Shown: in pieces, positions 42,871 to 54,800 of the stretch
Numbering within the stretch: the first letter of the stretch is position 1
Layout: the number at the start of each line of letters is the position of its first letter
Source: Leuctra nigra
Lineage: Eukaryota; Arthropoda; Insecta; Plecoptera; Leuctridae
Length of the DNA stretch: 64,000 nt
Assembly: GCA_934045905.1 (NCBI GenBank)
Contig: OW203768.1
Location: 24,891,060 to 24,955,059, forward strand
Reading direction: 5' to 3'
The notes under the pieces: model-generated
Database searches by the model: none
Seen by the model: only the letters and a program-made list of their open reading frames with translations
Told to the model about the DNA's origin: nothing
Translations under genes and position numbers: made by a program

Positions 42871-44023
42871 CAGGATAGTTATGCAGTATAAAACCCCGAA
42901 ATATGCATGCACTTATGCACTATCAACCCCCCCAAATATGCACGATTTATGCACTATCATCCGAAATATGCATTTTTATGCACTATCACTTTAAACAGAG
43001 GTCGCCAACTTTGGATTGTGCGGACTACTTTGGTGCATACAATTCGTATGATGGGAAATGCGATTGGCCACGGAAACAAAGGGGGGTCTGGGGGCGGGTC
43101 CATGGCGCATAGCCCCGGAAAAAATTTGATTTCTGAAATTCATTTGGTGCGTTTCTACGCGATTTCTACTCTATAATTTAGCCAATTTTTATTTCGGAAT
43201 TAGTGTTTTTAAAATGAGTCACTAATACATTAAAAAAATACTTGGAAGCAAAAACATAATAATATTAGAAAAAATTACAGTAATGTTGAAACCCCCTGTT
43301 TATGCACGAATATGCACTATCAAAGCCGTTTTATGCACGTTTTATGCAATTTTTCAAAAAAGGGCCAAAATATGCAAAATAGGCAACATCAAGTTTGCTT
43401 TATTTGCATCTTTAAGACATGAAACGCATCCATCTCAAGCAGTGGCGGTTTGTGGGTTTGAAATGTGGGGAGGCAGAAAAATATTTTATAATTACGTTTA
43501 ATATATTAAACGTAATTATAAAATACTACAGTAAACGCGCGGGCAGAGCGGCGCGGGCAGAAAGCTTCGTCTTTCGCTCGGAGCCTCCCGGGCATGTCCG
43601 CCGCCTCACTGACGTCATCATAGCTCTGCATGCGTTGCGCTACCCCGCACTCCCGCGCTTGCCCCTCGCCTGTATGAATCAGAGGCTACACGGCGGCTGT
43701 AAGCAGCTCAGCCTCCCTTGCAGTCCGCGTATATAGCTAACGTGTATTCAGCAGCGCGCGCACTCATTGTCGGGGATTGGCGTGGCGAATTAAACCAATC
43801 AATCAAAGTAAAATACTAATATTTATATAATTTAAAATTAAAATGATATACACAATTATATATGAAGTTAAGAGTTGTGAAATACGATGCAATCCCTTTC
43901 TTCTTCTTCTCTAATATTTAGGGAGGCACAGCCTCCCTTGCCTCATGCACAAACCGCCACTGATCTCAAGTCACATGACTCTAAAATGCATTTGAAATAT
44001 TATGATACTGCATAACTATCCTG
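42871..44023. mobile_element. TIR element with ATATGCAC motifs, hosting a hAT MITE
   Basis: Ends CAGGATAGTTATGCAGTAT and ATACTGCATAACTATCCTG are exact inverses (19 bp). No 8-bp duplication is visible. The left interior is rich in TATGCACTATC words. A separate hAT MITE (43440-43962) sits in its right third. Confidence 0.72.
43440..43962. mobile_element. hAT MITE, 523 bp, GC-rich core
   Basis: Ends CAGTGGCGGTTTGTG and CACAAACCGCCACTG with the perfect 8-bp duplication ATCTCAAG on both sides. It contains a perfect AT palindrome (about 44 bases centred near 43507, TTAATATATTAA at its middle) and a GC-rich segment (43535-43735) unlike its surroundings. Confidence 0.9.
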
Positions 44024-44583
44024 TCTCTACTGATTATAATCATCGTTTAGTGAACTTGAACATTGAAAAGTACCTACATTGAATGAAGCATCCTGCCATT
44101 GCATTCATCTGTACTTTATAAAATATCCTTCAAAACATCTCGTTCAACTCCCATGACACTGAGCAACAAAGTAAAGAGCACGTTCCAAAGATAACTTGAT
44201 AATTAGCAAGTAAATGGAAAATCAACAGAAAACACCGTGCGTTACATAATGTCATTGCTCATTACTCAAGAAAAATGCAACGTATTCACCCGAGTCCCAG
44301 TTCAAAAGTGAGAAGTGAATGAGTTCAAATACTTATGTTGTACGTCTTGCTCGTTATAGGCGACTCTACAGCTAGCCTTGTGACATGAGATTGAACCTGG
44401 GGGTCTCCGGAATGATCTTGTGAAATGAAAGAATGTTGGAACAGTTAGTTGATCAAGACATAGTGAGTGAGTAGTGGGACAGCCACTAGCGCAAGATCAT
44501 TGACAAACAATAGACAGAAACCTGTCCAGCATTTCCATATCCAATCACGGCCTTCTTGAAGTTTCCATAAATTTGCAATGAAA
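44024..44583. other. No gene seen
   Basis: Nothing recognised. Confidence 0.35.
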
Positions 44584-44585
44584 TA

Positions 44586-44771
44586 GACCGATTTAAAAAT
44601 TATCTAGGTGGCTCTGCTTTTCAAAAAATTTCACATGCAGTTTGGTTTTCCATATCTATTGGTGTTTTACAACAATGGATAAAAACACCAACAGATATAT
44701 GGAAAACCAAACTGCATTGCATGTGAATTTTTTTGAAAAGCAGAGCCACCTAGATAATTTTTAAATCGGTA
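44586..44771. mobile_element. Mariner-like palindromic MITE, copy 2
   Basis: Arms GACCGATTTAAAAATTATCT and inverse, with AAAAGCAGAGCCACCTAGA near the right end; TA on both sides. Same family as 32434-32617. Confidence 0.78.
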
Positions 44772-45126
44772 TATACGAATTTCTAGAAGAATATTCGTTT
44801 GGAAAAATAGCTCGTAAAAATATCCACGAACTTGTACATTTATAAATGTTAGAATAAAATAATGCAAATTATACACGAAATAGAAGTTTTCAAAGAAATC
44901 TATCGATGGGAAAGCAGCTCAATATTGCGACAAAATATTGTCGCAATGTTAAACTGAAAGAAAAACTGTAACTTTGAAGTGATGAATCTCAAAAATTAGT
45001 TCACGTTGACCCCATTTTCTTGCCATATCATGATGCAGATCCGAGTTTGAAAGATTTCTCACGAAGAGTGAAATTCGGAGATTCATCCATAAATATATTT
45101 GTATAGCTTTTACAAACTAAAGTGAC

Positions 45127-45300
45127 CCGCAGTCGATCTGTGGATTGGGATTTTCTTGAAAAACAGGTATTTTACGAACCCCTTAGCGAGCTCAACCCAA
45201 GAGAAGGCTCGGCATGAACAATGGGACATGGTGCGCACGCAGGTAAAGTAGGGGACGGGAAAGTAAAATGACCCTTTTCCAATCCACAGATCGACTGCGG
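45127..45300. mobile_element. Short TIR element, 174 bp
   Basis: CCGCAGTCGATCTGTGGATT at the left is matched exactly by AATCCACAGATCGACTGCGG at the right (22-bp perfect inverted repeat in all). No clear target duplication. Confidence 0.7.
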
Positions 45301-45430
45301 ATGACTATACACGCTAATATTTTTTCACTTAAAAATATTTCTTCTAAATGTTCTTTCTTTCTTTGCTTCTGAGTTGAGACGAAATTAACATTATGTGGCA
45401 TAGGTATTGTTTCTTACAGTGAAGTGGTGT

Positions 45431-45775
45431 TAAGTGTAACGGTTGCACCACTACACTCTACGGATACAGCAGAGTGTAATGGCTGCACCACTACACCATG
45501 ACGGACATACAGCAGAGTGTAATGGCTGCACCACTACACCATGACGGACATACAGCAGAGTGTAATGGCTGCACCACTACACCATGACGGACATACAGCA
45601 GAGTGTAATGGCTGCACCACTACACCATGACGGACATACAGCAGAGTGTAATGGCTGCACCACTACACCATGACGGACATACAGCAGAGTGTAATGGCTG
45701 CACCACTACACCATGACGGACATACAGCAGAGTGTAATGGCTGCACCACTACACCATGACGGACATACATCAGAG
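45431..45775 (+). repeat. 43-bp minisatellite, eight units
   Basis: Unit AGTGTAATGGCTGCACCACT + ACACCATGACGGACATACAG + CAG; the first unit is variant and the rest are essentially identical, which indicates recent expansion. Confidence 0.93.
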
Positions 45776-46109
45776 CAATCTGCATAACAAGAAGACAGGC
45801 TAATTGGCCCCCAACAAACAACATTACCTGGAGATTCAGAAGCAGTTGCTAAGCAACAGATCTCCATAGAAAAACCCAAGCTACTCTTCCTAACTCATTG
45901 AATCAAGATAAACCTGACGTAAAACAGTGGTTATACAAAATAATGTATGATCCCCTTCCCCCTGTCATTATTTTCTTTACTAAATAAAAATAAAAATAAA
46001 TTAATATAACTTAATATAATTATTCATGTTTTATTGTACTTTTTTGAGAATGTCATTTATTTTTATGACAATAGAAAGAAATGAATTCAGTATTGAAAAC
46101 ATGAGATTA
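45776..46109. other. No gene seen
   Basis: Nothing recognised. Confidence 0.35.
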
Positions 46110-48185
46110 TTGAGCGAGCGAAGCGAGCGACTCCATTTGGCTCTTTTAGCACGGACCTCTGTTTTTTTTTTTTTTTTTTTTTTTTTTTTTGTTTTTGTAT
46201 GCTAAAGGAAGCAATAGAAGTCGCACCGTTTCACCGATCGACCTGAAATTTTGCACACATGTAAAGACAACCTTCTCTGTTTGCAGACCCAATTTTTTTT
46301 TGAAATCCATCCATTGGTTCATTGTTAAAATAAGTATCTCCTGATAGCCTAAAAAATGAAAATGGTCTTCGAGCAATGTGATCAAACTCATATTTAGCAT
46401 GGTCAGTAAGACCAACAATGTCACTTATTTTACAAATTTTCAGCCGAATCTGTCAAGAAAGTATGCACTTATTGACATTTTTAATAGCTGTCAGAAATGA
46501 AACATTGAAAATGAATGTCTTTCCAATGCAACTGAATCTGATTTGCTTTAGGTACAAGAGTGTTTTGATGGTATGTACACTTTTTTAGTGAAAAGCAGAT
46601 ATTTTTATGTTTATTGAGTTGATCAAATTTGAATAATTCAATTTGGATCATAGTTTCCAACAAATCATTTCGAGTTTTTAAGGACCTTGATTGTCTTTTC
46701 GTCAATTCGTAGTTCTGATGGCCGTGCCTCCCGTGTTTCTACTTGGCTGATTTTTCATCCAGGAGGGATTAGAAACATAAGCTCACATTTCAATAATATC
46801 ATTGAGTGGCGTTTGTTCTCTTCTAGCGTTCACACGTCATTCCAAATCTCTCCTGCATTTTGCTTCTTTTCGTTGATAATTTTGGCAATTTGGTGTACTT
46901 TGTGAAGGTATTAGTAAAATTGAATTGCTTTTAAAGCATAGATATTAGGTATCTACAGTTTTTGTCCAGGGGATTGATTATTTCAAATTATTTTCTTCTT
47001 GGAAACGTTGGATTTATTCCGTTTCTGAGCTTCTGTCTAGCCTGACATTTCCTTGAAGGGTGCTATGTTTTTTTGAAAGTTTTGATTCATTCAGTTCAAA
47101 ACATTACGTTGTCTTATTTTAATTGTGGAACGTTGGATTCATTCCGTTTCTAAACTAGGTAGTTACTATTTTACCTGATCCGTTTTTTGTGTGGAACTTT
47201 GATTCCTTTCGCTTATTAGTTGAAAGGTGTTTACTTTATTTTCATATTTGCGAAGTTTTGTTCAAGATTCATTTCGTAACATTACGACATTGAATACATT
47301 ACGTCTTTGAGCACACATTTCGTGCATTTCAAACATTGATCACACAAATATTATTGTAGGTACTTTAATTAGGTAGGTACTCTACTTCTTACTTTTCATT
47401 ACCTATCTTATCCCTATTTAAACATGCCGAAAAATGGAAAGACTTCTGCTAGAATGAAAGCCATAAAGGCGAAAAAGCGTCTGCGTGAAATTGAAGATCA
47501 AGAAACTGACGAAGCTAAATCTAAAAGGTTGAAACAAAATGTCGTTAATAATAAAGCATCAAGGAGCAAAGAGACCCCCGACCAGACTGCTGCAAGGAGA
47601 TACTCAAACAATCAACGCAATACCCGCTCTTGTGCAGCGGGTATTGCCGATTGACCGACCAACTAAAAACTTCGCACGGTAATTGGTAGCAACATTTAAG
47701 GTATTTTTGCCAATTTTCAGTCTAATTTGTAGTTATTTTCAAAAGTTTTTGTAATTTTAGGGACATTTTGTGTGTTGGCTGTCAAATTCACGGCGACTTC
47801 GAATCTTCAGTTCAAGGCAAGGTAGTTAGAGCAGAAAGTTTCAAACGAAATGAAACTAATAATGACCGTTTAACAGATTGATCTGATATTGTGTCCACAG
47901 TAAATATCATATGAGTGGTCCCAGGTATATTGTTTGAAGGATATCATGTGATTTTTGAAACTTAACAAGGAACCGTTCAATCAAAGGTTTAATCGATCAA
48001 CTTAAAACTTAGCAAGGTTATTGGGACCAATATTTTTGGAAATTTTGGAGATATTTATACAAGTCTGTGACGAAATTCAAGAATTATTGGCTTTTAATGA
48101 CATTTTCGATAGACATAATTTCGGTTCGAGGTGTTGCGTGTATCCGTGCTCGCTCATCAACGCGTTACTCAGAGCGTTTTCCTAG
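46110..48185 (+). mobile_element. Helitron-like repeat, copy B (long, with a unique core)
   Basis: Same ends as copy A (TTGAGCGAGCGAAGCGAGCG after A; GCGTTTTCCTAG before T). Bases 46110-46452 and 47655-48185 match the short copies, while the 1.2 kb between them is found only here and contains the ORF at 47424-47654. It probably preserves part of the autonomous parent that the short copies lost. Confidence 0.68.
47424..47654 (+). CDS. Short basic ORF in Helitron-like copy B (possible truncated N-terminus)
   Basis: 76 codons from ATG with A at -3 (AAACATG), on the element's own sense strand. Very lysine/arginine-rich at the start (MPKNGKTSARMKAIKAKKRL), then a KETPDQTAARRYSNNQRNTR segment. That ETPxQxAARR-type text resembles the basic N-terminal leader in front of many arthropod Helitron Rep/helicase proteins, from memory. 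The frame ends within a few bases of where sequence common to the short copies resumes, so the rest of the protein was probably removed by the same internal deletion. Not shown to be expressed. Confidence 0.45.
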   Translation: MPKNGKTSARMKAIKAKKRLREIEDQETDEAKSKRLKQNVVNNKASRSKETPDQTAARRYSNNQRNTRSCAAGIAD

Positions 48186-48892
48186 TTTAAAAAAGGCCAA
48201 TGGGGAAGTTTCATTAAAATTACTTTTTGTGAACTTTTGTATCCATAGAAAAAATAAAATTTTCATTCATGAAAATCAAATTTATATTCGTTCGAATATT
48301 GTCAGGAAACAGCTTGTGACGTACCTATGTCTGCTTTATGAGGTCATTCGAACTAGACAACAATGTGTTGCCATGGTGAAGACTTTGCTGCAATCTAAAT
48401 ATACAGATTATGACATTTAGGACCAGTTTTTCAATGTTTTGTTAAAATTCCAGTGGTTAGGTTTAAACGGTCATTCAAGGAATGTAGCTGATTGTTGCCA
48501 TGGCAATATAGTCCTAATCAACTGAAGTAGGTATTGGAAAAGCCGGCCCTCAATGTCTTAAAGCAAGGATAATTTATTTTAAAATTGGAAGTCCCAATCA
48601 ATTATTCGCAATCTATTCATATTCCACAAGCAACACACAATAATGTCCACCCTTCGTTCAGTCTTCGAGCTGATTGCATGGATTATTCTGAAATCTAACT
48701 TACAGACTTCCTTATTGTGGTATATTGTCGTGGGGAGTAATTTGAATATCGTCATGAGCTCTGGCACTAATAATGAAACAATAAACAACAATTCAAACAC
48801 GTAGAGTTTGACTTGGATTAGCTAAATGTCTTGGCATGACAAACCAGATGCAAGCGGCTCGTAGGTACACTTGGCAACATTAAGGGGGCTCA
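48186..48892. other. No gene seen
   Basis: Nothing recognised. Confidence 0.35.
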
Positions 48893-49390
48893 ACGGTTAA
48901 GTCACATCTTCCAAATGAGCTTATTTTTGGCAGAGGTATCAATAATCACTGTTTACACGATACTGTGAAATATGAACAACTTCTCGTGTCTAGATTTTGA
49001 GATATTGTAGTTTTAATTTCCTATTTTTAACCTTAGACTTATTTTGGCCATTAAAATCATTACGATTTCCATGATATTAATTTTTTAATTTTTCTGAGGT
49101 TTAACGTTTTTTCAAAAAACTGATTTCTAGATAGTTGGAGATTCTATTAGGAAAAAAAATGAAAACAATACCAACCTGTGCTATTTTAAAAGTTATCAAC
49201 CAAAAACTAAATGATTTCCCTATTCCTCCTGTGTTACAGTTTTGTTCATTCTCGGAAGGCAATAAATTGAAACCTCGCTATAAGACAGGAGTTGCAAGTT
49301 ATATGACATTTTATGATTCTTTTAAACTTAAATATAGTTGAAATGTAGGAAAACGTTTTTTAAACTTGTAATTTCAAGAAAAAATAATCA
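48893..49390 (+). repeat. Dispersed repeat R4, copy 3
   Basis: Close match to 40216-40715 (ATTTTTGGCAGAGGTATCAA, GAAATATGAACAACTTCTCG). Confidence 0.78.
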
Positions 49391-49631
49391 TTGTTGTTCA
49401 ATAATCATTGTTGAACTCATTTGAATGACTGCTGGTCATGTTCCGTAATAATCAAGGCTTGTTATTATTATTATTGAAATGAGAGGACACCTAATAGAGT
49501 GAGACAAGGAGATCGCTTGGACTCACTTCTTATAGTGCAATCTAACATTATTCAGTCAATTTATTGAGCGATCATTTTTAGTTTTACCGAGTGTACAAAC
49601 TAAAACGAAGTAAAGCCATTTACAGTACTTG

Positions 49632-49768
49632 TAGTTTAACGTCGCACTGTTCTTCAACGTGGCTAACAGCACGGGTGAACCTTCCTAAGAAGTACTTCCC
49701 AGCACTGAGGGAAATTGAGGATAAAACCTCAGTCAGAAGTTCTGCCACGGGAATCGAACCCCGGACAA
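49632..49768 (-). repeat. SINE copy (reverse, partial)
   Basis: TTTAACGTCGCACTGTTCTT at the left and GGGAATCGAACCCCGG (inverse B-box) at the right match the SINE at 34975-35250 in reverse, with a shortened body. Confidence 0.65.
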
Positions 49769-50486
49769 ACAGAATATAAACCCATATTTATTTATAATTA
49801 GCAGCAAGTCAAATTGGATGCTTAGTTTTCATGGATGTTAAAATCCATTATTTTCCGTGCTATTTTTAAATTTTCGTGACATTTAATTTTTTTGTGATTT
49901 TTCTATAAATATAGAAAATACAAAATATCTCAAAATAATTCACATTAAAAAAATCAAGGAAACGCGTAAAATCCAAAAACCACGTAAAAAAATAGAGAAA
50001 AATAATTTTTCTTGATTTTTGCGCGATTTTTTTTAACGTGGTTTTTGATTTTATGCGTTTTCTTGATTTTTTTTATTTGAATTATTATGTGATATTTGGT
50101 ATTTTTACGTGCTCGTGATTTTTATTTGTACGTATTTATTTTTATTTTCACGTGATTTTTTCTCAGAGTTTAGTTGTTTTCCCCTCGGTTTGAATAATCT
50201 GCTGTTATCCATGATCAAGGAGAGACGTTGCCGAGGCATATCATTGATATGATTAGTTAGCGTGTTGAACTGGTCTCTAATGACGAATGCATTGCGCATG
50301 CTCTGAGACAAGCACGTGAATAACAATAAGACATGAAGGTGCAGGCTGTGACGTCACAGAGTTATCTTTATGTCTCAAACAGAGATAATAGCCGCTTTCT
50401 TCAACACTCTCCACTTCGTCAAGCTCACATTGTAGAACCCGCTCTGTGGAACGCGTTGATTAAAGAGCATTCTGAGCATGATAAGC
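49769..50486. other. No gene seen
   Basis: AT-rich; GTTTTTGATTTTATGCG-type sequences near 50040 are inverse to about 49950, a weak hairpin. Nothing else. Confidence 0.35.
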
Positions 50487-50686
50487 NNNNNNNNNNNNNN
50501 NNNNNNNNNNNNNNNNNNNNNNNNNNNNNNNNNNNNNNNNNNNNNNNNNNNNNNNNNNNNNNNNNNNNNNNNNNNNNNNNNNNNNNNNNNNNNNNNNNNN
50601 NNNNNNNNNNNNNNNNNNNNNNNNNNNNNNNNNNNNNNNNNNNNNNNNNNNNNNNNNNNNNNNNNNNNNNNNNNNNNNNNNNNNNN
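50487..50686. other. Assembly gap (200 N)
   Basis: Exactly 200 undetermined bases, probably a scaffold gap of arbitrary size. Anything crossing it cannot be read. Confidence 0.99.
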
Positions 50687-51786
50687 GTTTCATAAAAGAG
50701 CTAAATTATAAAACTTTTACAAATTATATGAATATTAAGCGAACGGCGTGGCGCTTCTCTCAAGGCATTCTTCCCTTATCGGAATTTCATAAAAAAAATA
50801 GTGAAATATCTGTATTTTGCACTCTTCATGATGTGTTTTTCAACAAATTAAAGAGTTCTGCTGAGACAATATCAAAAATGTTTTAAAAGTCACTGGTTGT
50901 CACAAGTGTTCACGAGAACACTTGGGACAAACAATATTCACCGTGTTTGAGAGAGCAATGTTTCGATATTGGTCCATGAACGACCCCTCCCCTCCCACTT
51001 TGAGTACTAATTCCCAAACGTGGGCAATATTTAGCGCTCAATTAGTGCTCCACGAAACCCATCAGAATACTTACTCGACGAATTATAACTTGTTCACATA
51101 TGACACGTTGATCCATGCTAATTGCAAATGATTCCCATCAATTACTGATGTAAACATTAGTCCGTTAAATGATAATCATTTTAATCTAGATCAACTTTTC
51201 ATATCAAGGTGCTGCGATATTAGCAATTTAGATGGTATTGGACCAAATTGAGCACTAAATATGACTAAGTTTGTGAATCTCAATCCAGATGCTGCTATTC
51301 ACCTGACTCGATGGTCAAAGTTCAACTATGTTTTCATGGTCACCAACTCGATCTTAAATATTAGGCAAATTCTCCATAAAAACAGCCCCCAAGAAGTCTA
51401 CAGTTGTGAAAATGCCTTTCATTTTGTTTTTAATAAACACATTCTTATTCGTATTTTCCTTAATTTTTTAAGAATTATATTTCCTACTTGAAAGAAATTT
51501 TGAAGACATTTTGTAAACATTAAATGAAACGAAGACAAATACATCTTTAGAGTAGCGAGAATTTCTTTCAAAATGTGTGAAAAACAACTGAAGAGAAATC
51601 AATATTTTCATGTTTTCAACCCAATTTGGAGTTCTGCTAAAAGAAAATCAATCAATATCATTTCGGAAAAAAACGCAAAAAAAATTGTTTGAAGGAAATT
51701 CAAAATTTTTCCGGACCCGCATACGTCTGGAGGGACCTATATTGTGTTTCCCGTTGCTGATGTTGTTGACGTTGTTTGTGTTGCAG
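50687..51786. other. No coding exon seen; possible upstream part of Kunitz gene
   Basis: The next exon begins after TTGTTTGTGTTGCAG at 51786, so a 5' UTR exon may lie in or upstream of this stretch, but I cannot identify it. Confidence 0.4.
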
Positions 51787-51894
51787 CTATGAGGGATGCT
51801 GGGTCCAGATGGACATCTGTGCACGTGCTCCTGCTACTGGCCACGGCGCATGCGTCGCCCACACTGACGTCACCACCTGACCAGTCCGCCACAG
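51787..51894 (+). CDS. Kunitz gene, signal-peptide exon
   Basis: Acceptor AG 51785-51786, donor GTCAGT from 51895. ATG at 51789; hydrophobic core VHVLLLLATAHAS. Confidence 0.75.
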
Positions 51895-54800
51895 GTCAGT
51901 CAAACTCAGTCGCGACTGAGGGAAGATGTATCATTGGAACGGGTTGGAAGCAACAAGTGTTTTCAAATAGCAATTCGTCATGAACAGGCTCTCCCATGGG
52001 CGCATTCGGGGGCAGGGGTTTGTATTTGATGAAGAAATTCCACATTTTCCTGGGGTTTATAAGACTTCATTTAGCTTCATTTCAAATGAAGGGTACAGGG
52101 GAAGAACGCTATAAGTCCATTTTTCAAAAAAAAAAATTAAGGTCTCATTTAACAGTGATTTTTACTAGGAAAACGCTCTGAGTAACGCGTTGATGAACGA
52201 GCACGGATATACGCGCAACACCTTGAACCGAAATTCTGTCTATCGTAAATTTCCTTAAAAGCCAATAATTCTTGAATTTCGTCACAGACAATTGTATGCA
52301 AATCTTTAAAAATTCCTAAAATATTGGTCCCAATAACCATGCAAAGTTTTAAGTTGATCGATCAAACGGTTCCTTGTTAATTTTCAAAAATCACAGGATA
52401 GTTTCTATGCGTTTGAAAGTTACTGCTCTAACTACCTTGGAACTTAGGCTCTATGTTGGCGTGATCAAAATATTTACGAGATTTAACAGCTAACACGCAA
52501 AATGTCCGAAAACTGTCAATAATTTTTGGATTTAAACACAGATTAGTCTGAAAATTGTCAAAAATACAGATAATGTTAGTCCCAATGACCATGCAAAGTT
52601 TTAAGTTGATCAGTCAAACTGTTCTAGTTTAAATTTCAAAAATCACATATCAATTTTAACCAATGGGAGGATTTGGCTGAAACTTCGTAAGATTGGGAAC
52701 ATTGTTGGTGGTAATGACTGGTCAAAATTTCAAATTGATCGAACCAACCAATCGAAAGTTTTTTTTTTTAAATTTGAACCAATCAGTGGATTTCAAAAAA
52801 AAATAGGGTCTGCAACGCCCAGAAATGGTCCGTACACGTGTGCAAAATTTCAGCTCGATCGAAGAAAAACTGTGACCTGTAGAGCCTCACCTAGCAGAAA
52901 AACAAAAAAACAAAAAAAAAGATCCGTGCCAAATGAGCCAAAAGGGGACGCTCGCTTCGCTCGCTCAATTAGCTTTCAGAATAATCCATCGTTTTTTTGA
53001 TAATATTGCTACTATGTCTTCAAAAGCAACTGTGAAGAAGTGAAGAAGAAGAAGTGAAGAAGTGAAGAAGTGAAGAAGGCCGAAGAAGAAGTGAAGAAGT
53101 GAAGAAGTGAAGAAAGTGAAAAAAGTGAAGAAGGCCGTGGATTATTTGACTGACTTGGGAATAGAAGAGTTGATACAAATAAATTGATTAATTGGTGAAT
53201 TAAGTGAATTGGAGAAACATCATTACATTGCAGGTTTGCTTGAAGAGGTGGGCTCGATTTGAAGATATAAGAGAGTATTTTCGGTCGAGTAACAGTGAAG
53301 AAAAGCTGACATCTGTATTTGTGAGAGTCGGGATCGTCCTGAAGGAGTAGATCTGCTGGGGGTGATTGCATTTGTACATTGGTGCGGTTGTGCATTAGTG
53401 CATGGACGATTTTCATGAGGTGGTGAGTTTTATTGGACATATACCTCAAAGAATGATTTCATCTGAGTTTTAATGGATAAGTGTTGATATTTGGAAAATA
53501 TTGAATGCATTTCTATATGGAACAAAACACTGTAAAGTATCAAGGTATTTAGATTGTCACTCACTGCAATTGGATCTTCAATGTCGAATCAAAATAAGAA
53601 AAAGATGACTAGTTCGTCTAAGTCAAGGTCTATTGGGCGAAGAAATTCACAAGAATTTAGTCATTTGAAATGCATTGATGATTTAAAGCTTTATCAGTTG
53701 CGGAAGGAGTTGATAAATAGAGGAGTAACTGCTAACATAAACGTAAATAAATCTGCACTTCTTGAGAAGCTACAAGATTCAATGAAGGCAAATAATGAAG
53801 ACCCAGCCACATTCTTGTTTGATACAAAAGAATATGATGCTCAAAACACAGTAACTGAAGATAATAGTTCTGTAACATGTGATGAGCGTATAGGTAAATG
53901 TGGTAGCGCAGCATGTAACATTGATGTTATACGTACCGATGATGTTATTAAGTGTGCCTTGTACTGTGCAACATGGTGGCATTTGGCTTGTGCTAACATA
54001 TCGAAAAAGACCTATCAAGTCGTAGAAGAAAATTCACAAATAAATTGGTGTTGTCCAAGTTGTGAATCCATTGTAAAGCAAAATAGATGCATTGACTACA
54101 AATGCATTATGAAGCAAGAAAAAATACATGAAAAAAATAATGAACTATTACTTCAAGAAATAAAGGAGGTGAGAGAAATGTTGGTGGGATTTATTAAAGA
54201 ACAACAGTTGAAGCAAGGGCAGATCCATCCTCAACAGTTGCAGCAAGGGCAGATCCATCCTCAACAGTTGCAGCAAGGGCAGATCCATCCTCAACAGATG
54301 CAGAAAGTGCAGAGCCATCCTCAACAGTTGCAGCAAGGGCAGATCCGTCCTCAACAGTTGCAGCAAGGTCAGATCCATAATCAACAGTTGAAGCAAGGGC
54401 AGATCCATTCTGAACAGTTGCAGCTTGGGCAGAGCCATTATCAACAGTTGCAGCTAGGTCAGATCCATAATCAACAGTTGCAGCAAGGGCAGATCCGTCC
54501 TCAACAGTTGCAGCAAGGGCAGAGCCATAATCAACAGTTGCAGCAGGGGCAGAGCCATAATCATCAGTTGCAGCAAGGGCAAATCCGTCCTCAACAGTTG
54601 CAGCAAGGGCAGATCCGTCCTCAACAGTTGCAGCAAGGTCAGATCCATAATCAACAGTTGAAGCAAGGGCAGATCCATTCTGAACAGTTGCAGCTTGGGC
54701 AGAGCCATTATCAACAGTTGCAGCTAGCTCAGATCCATAATCAACAGTTGCAGCAAGGGCAGAGCCATAATCAACAGTTGCAGCAGGGGCAGAGCCATCC

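Noticed and set aside
42863..44031. hAT duplication for the 42871-44023 element
   Set aside because: Flanking octamers ATTAAGGT and TCTCTACT do not match, so the class is left open.
48067..48420. 117-codon frame ending the Helitron-like copy B
   Set aside because: Most of it is the non-coding 3' end common to all copies, which reads open by chance in each.
50333..50711. Open frames across 50487-50686
   Set aside because: They run through 200 undetermined bases.
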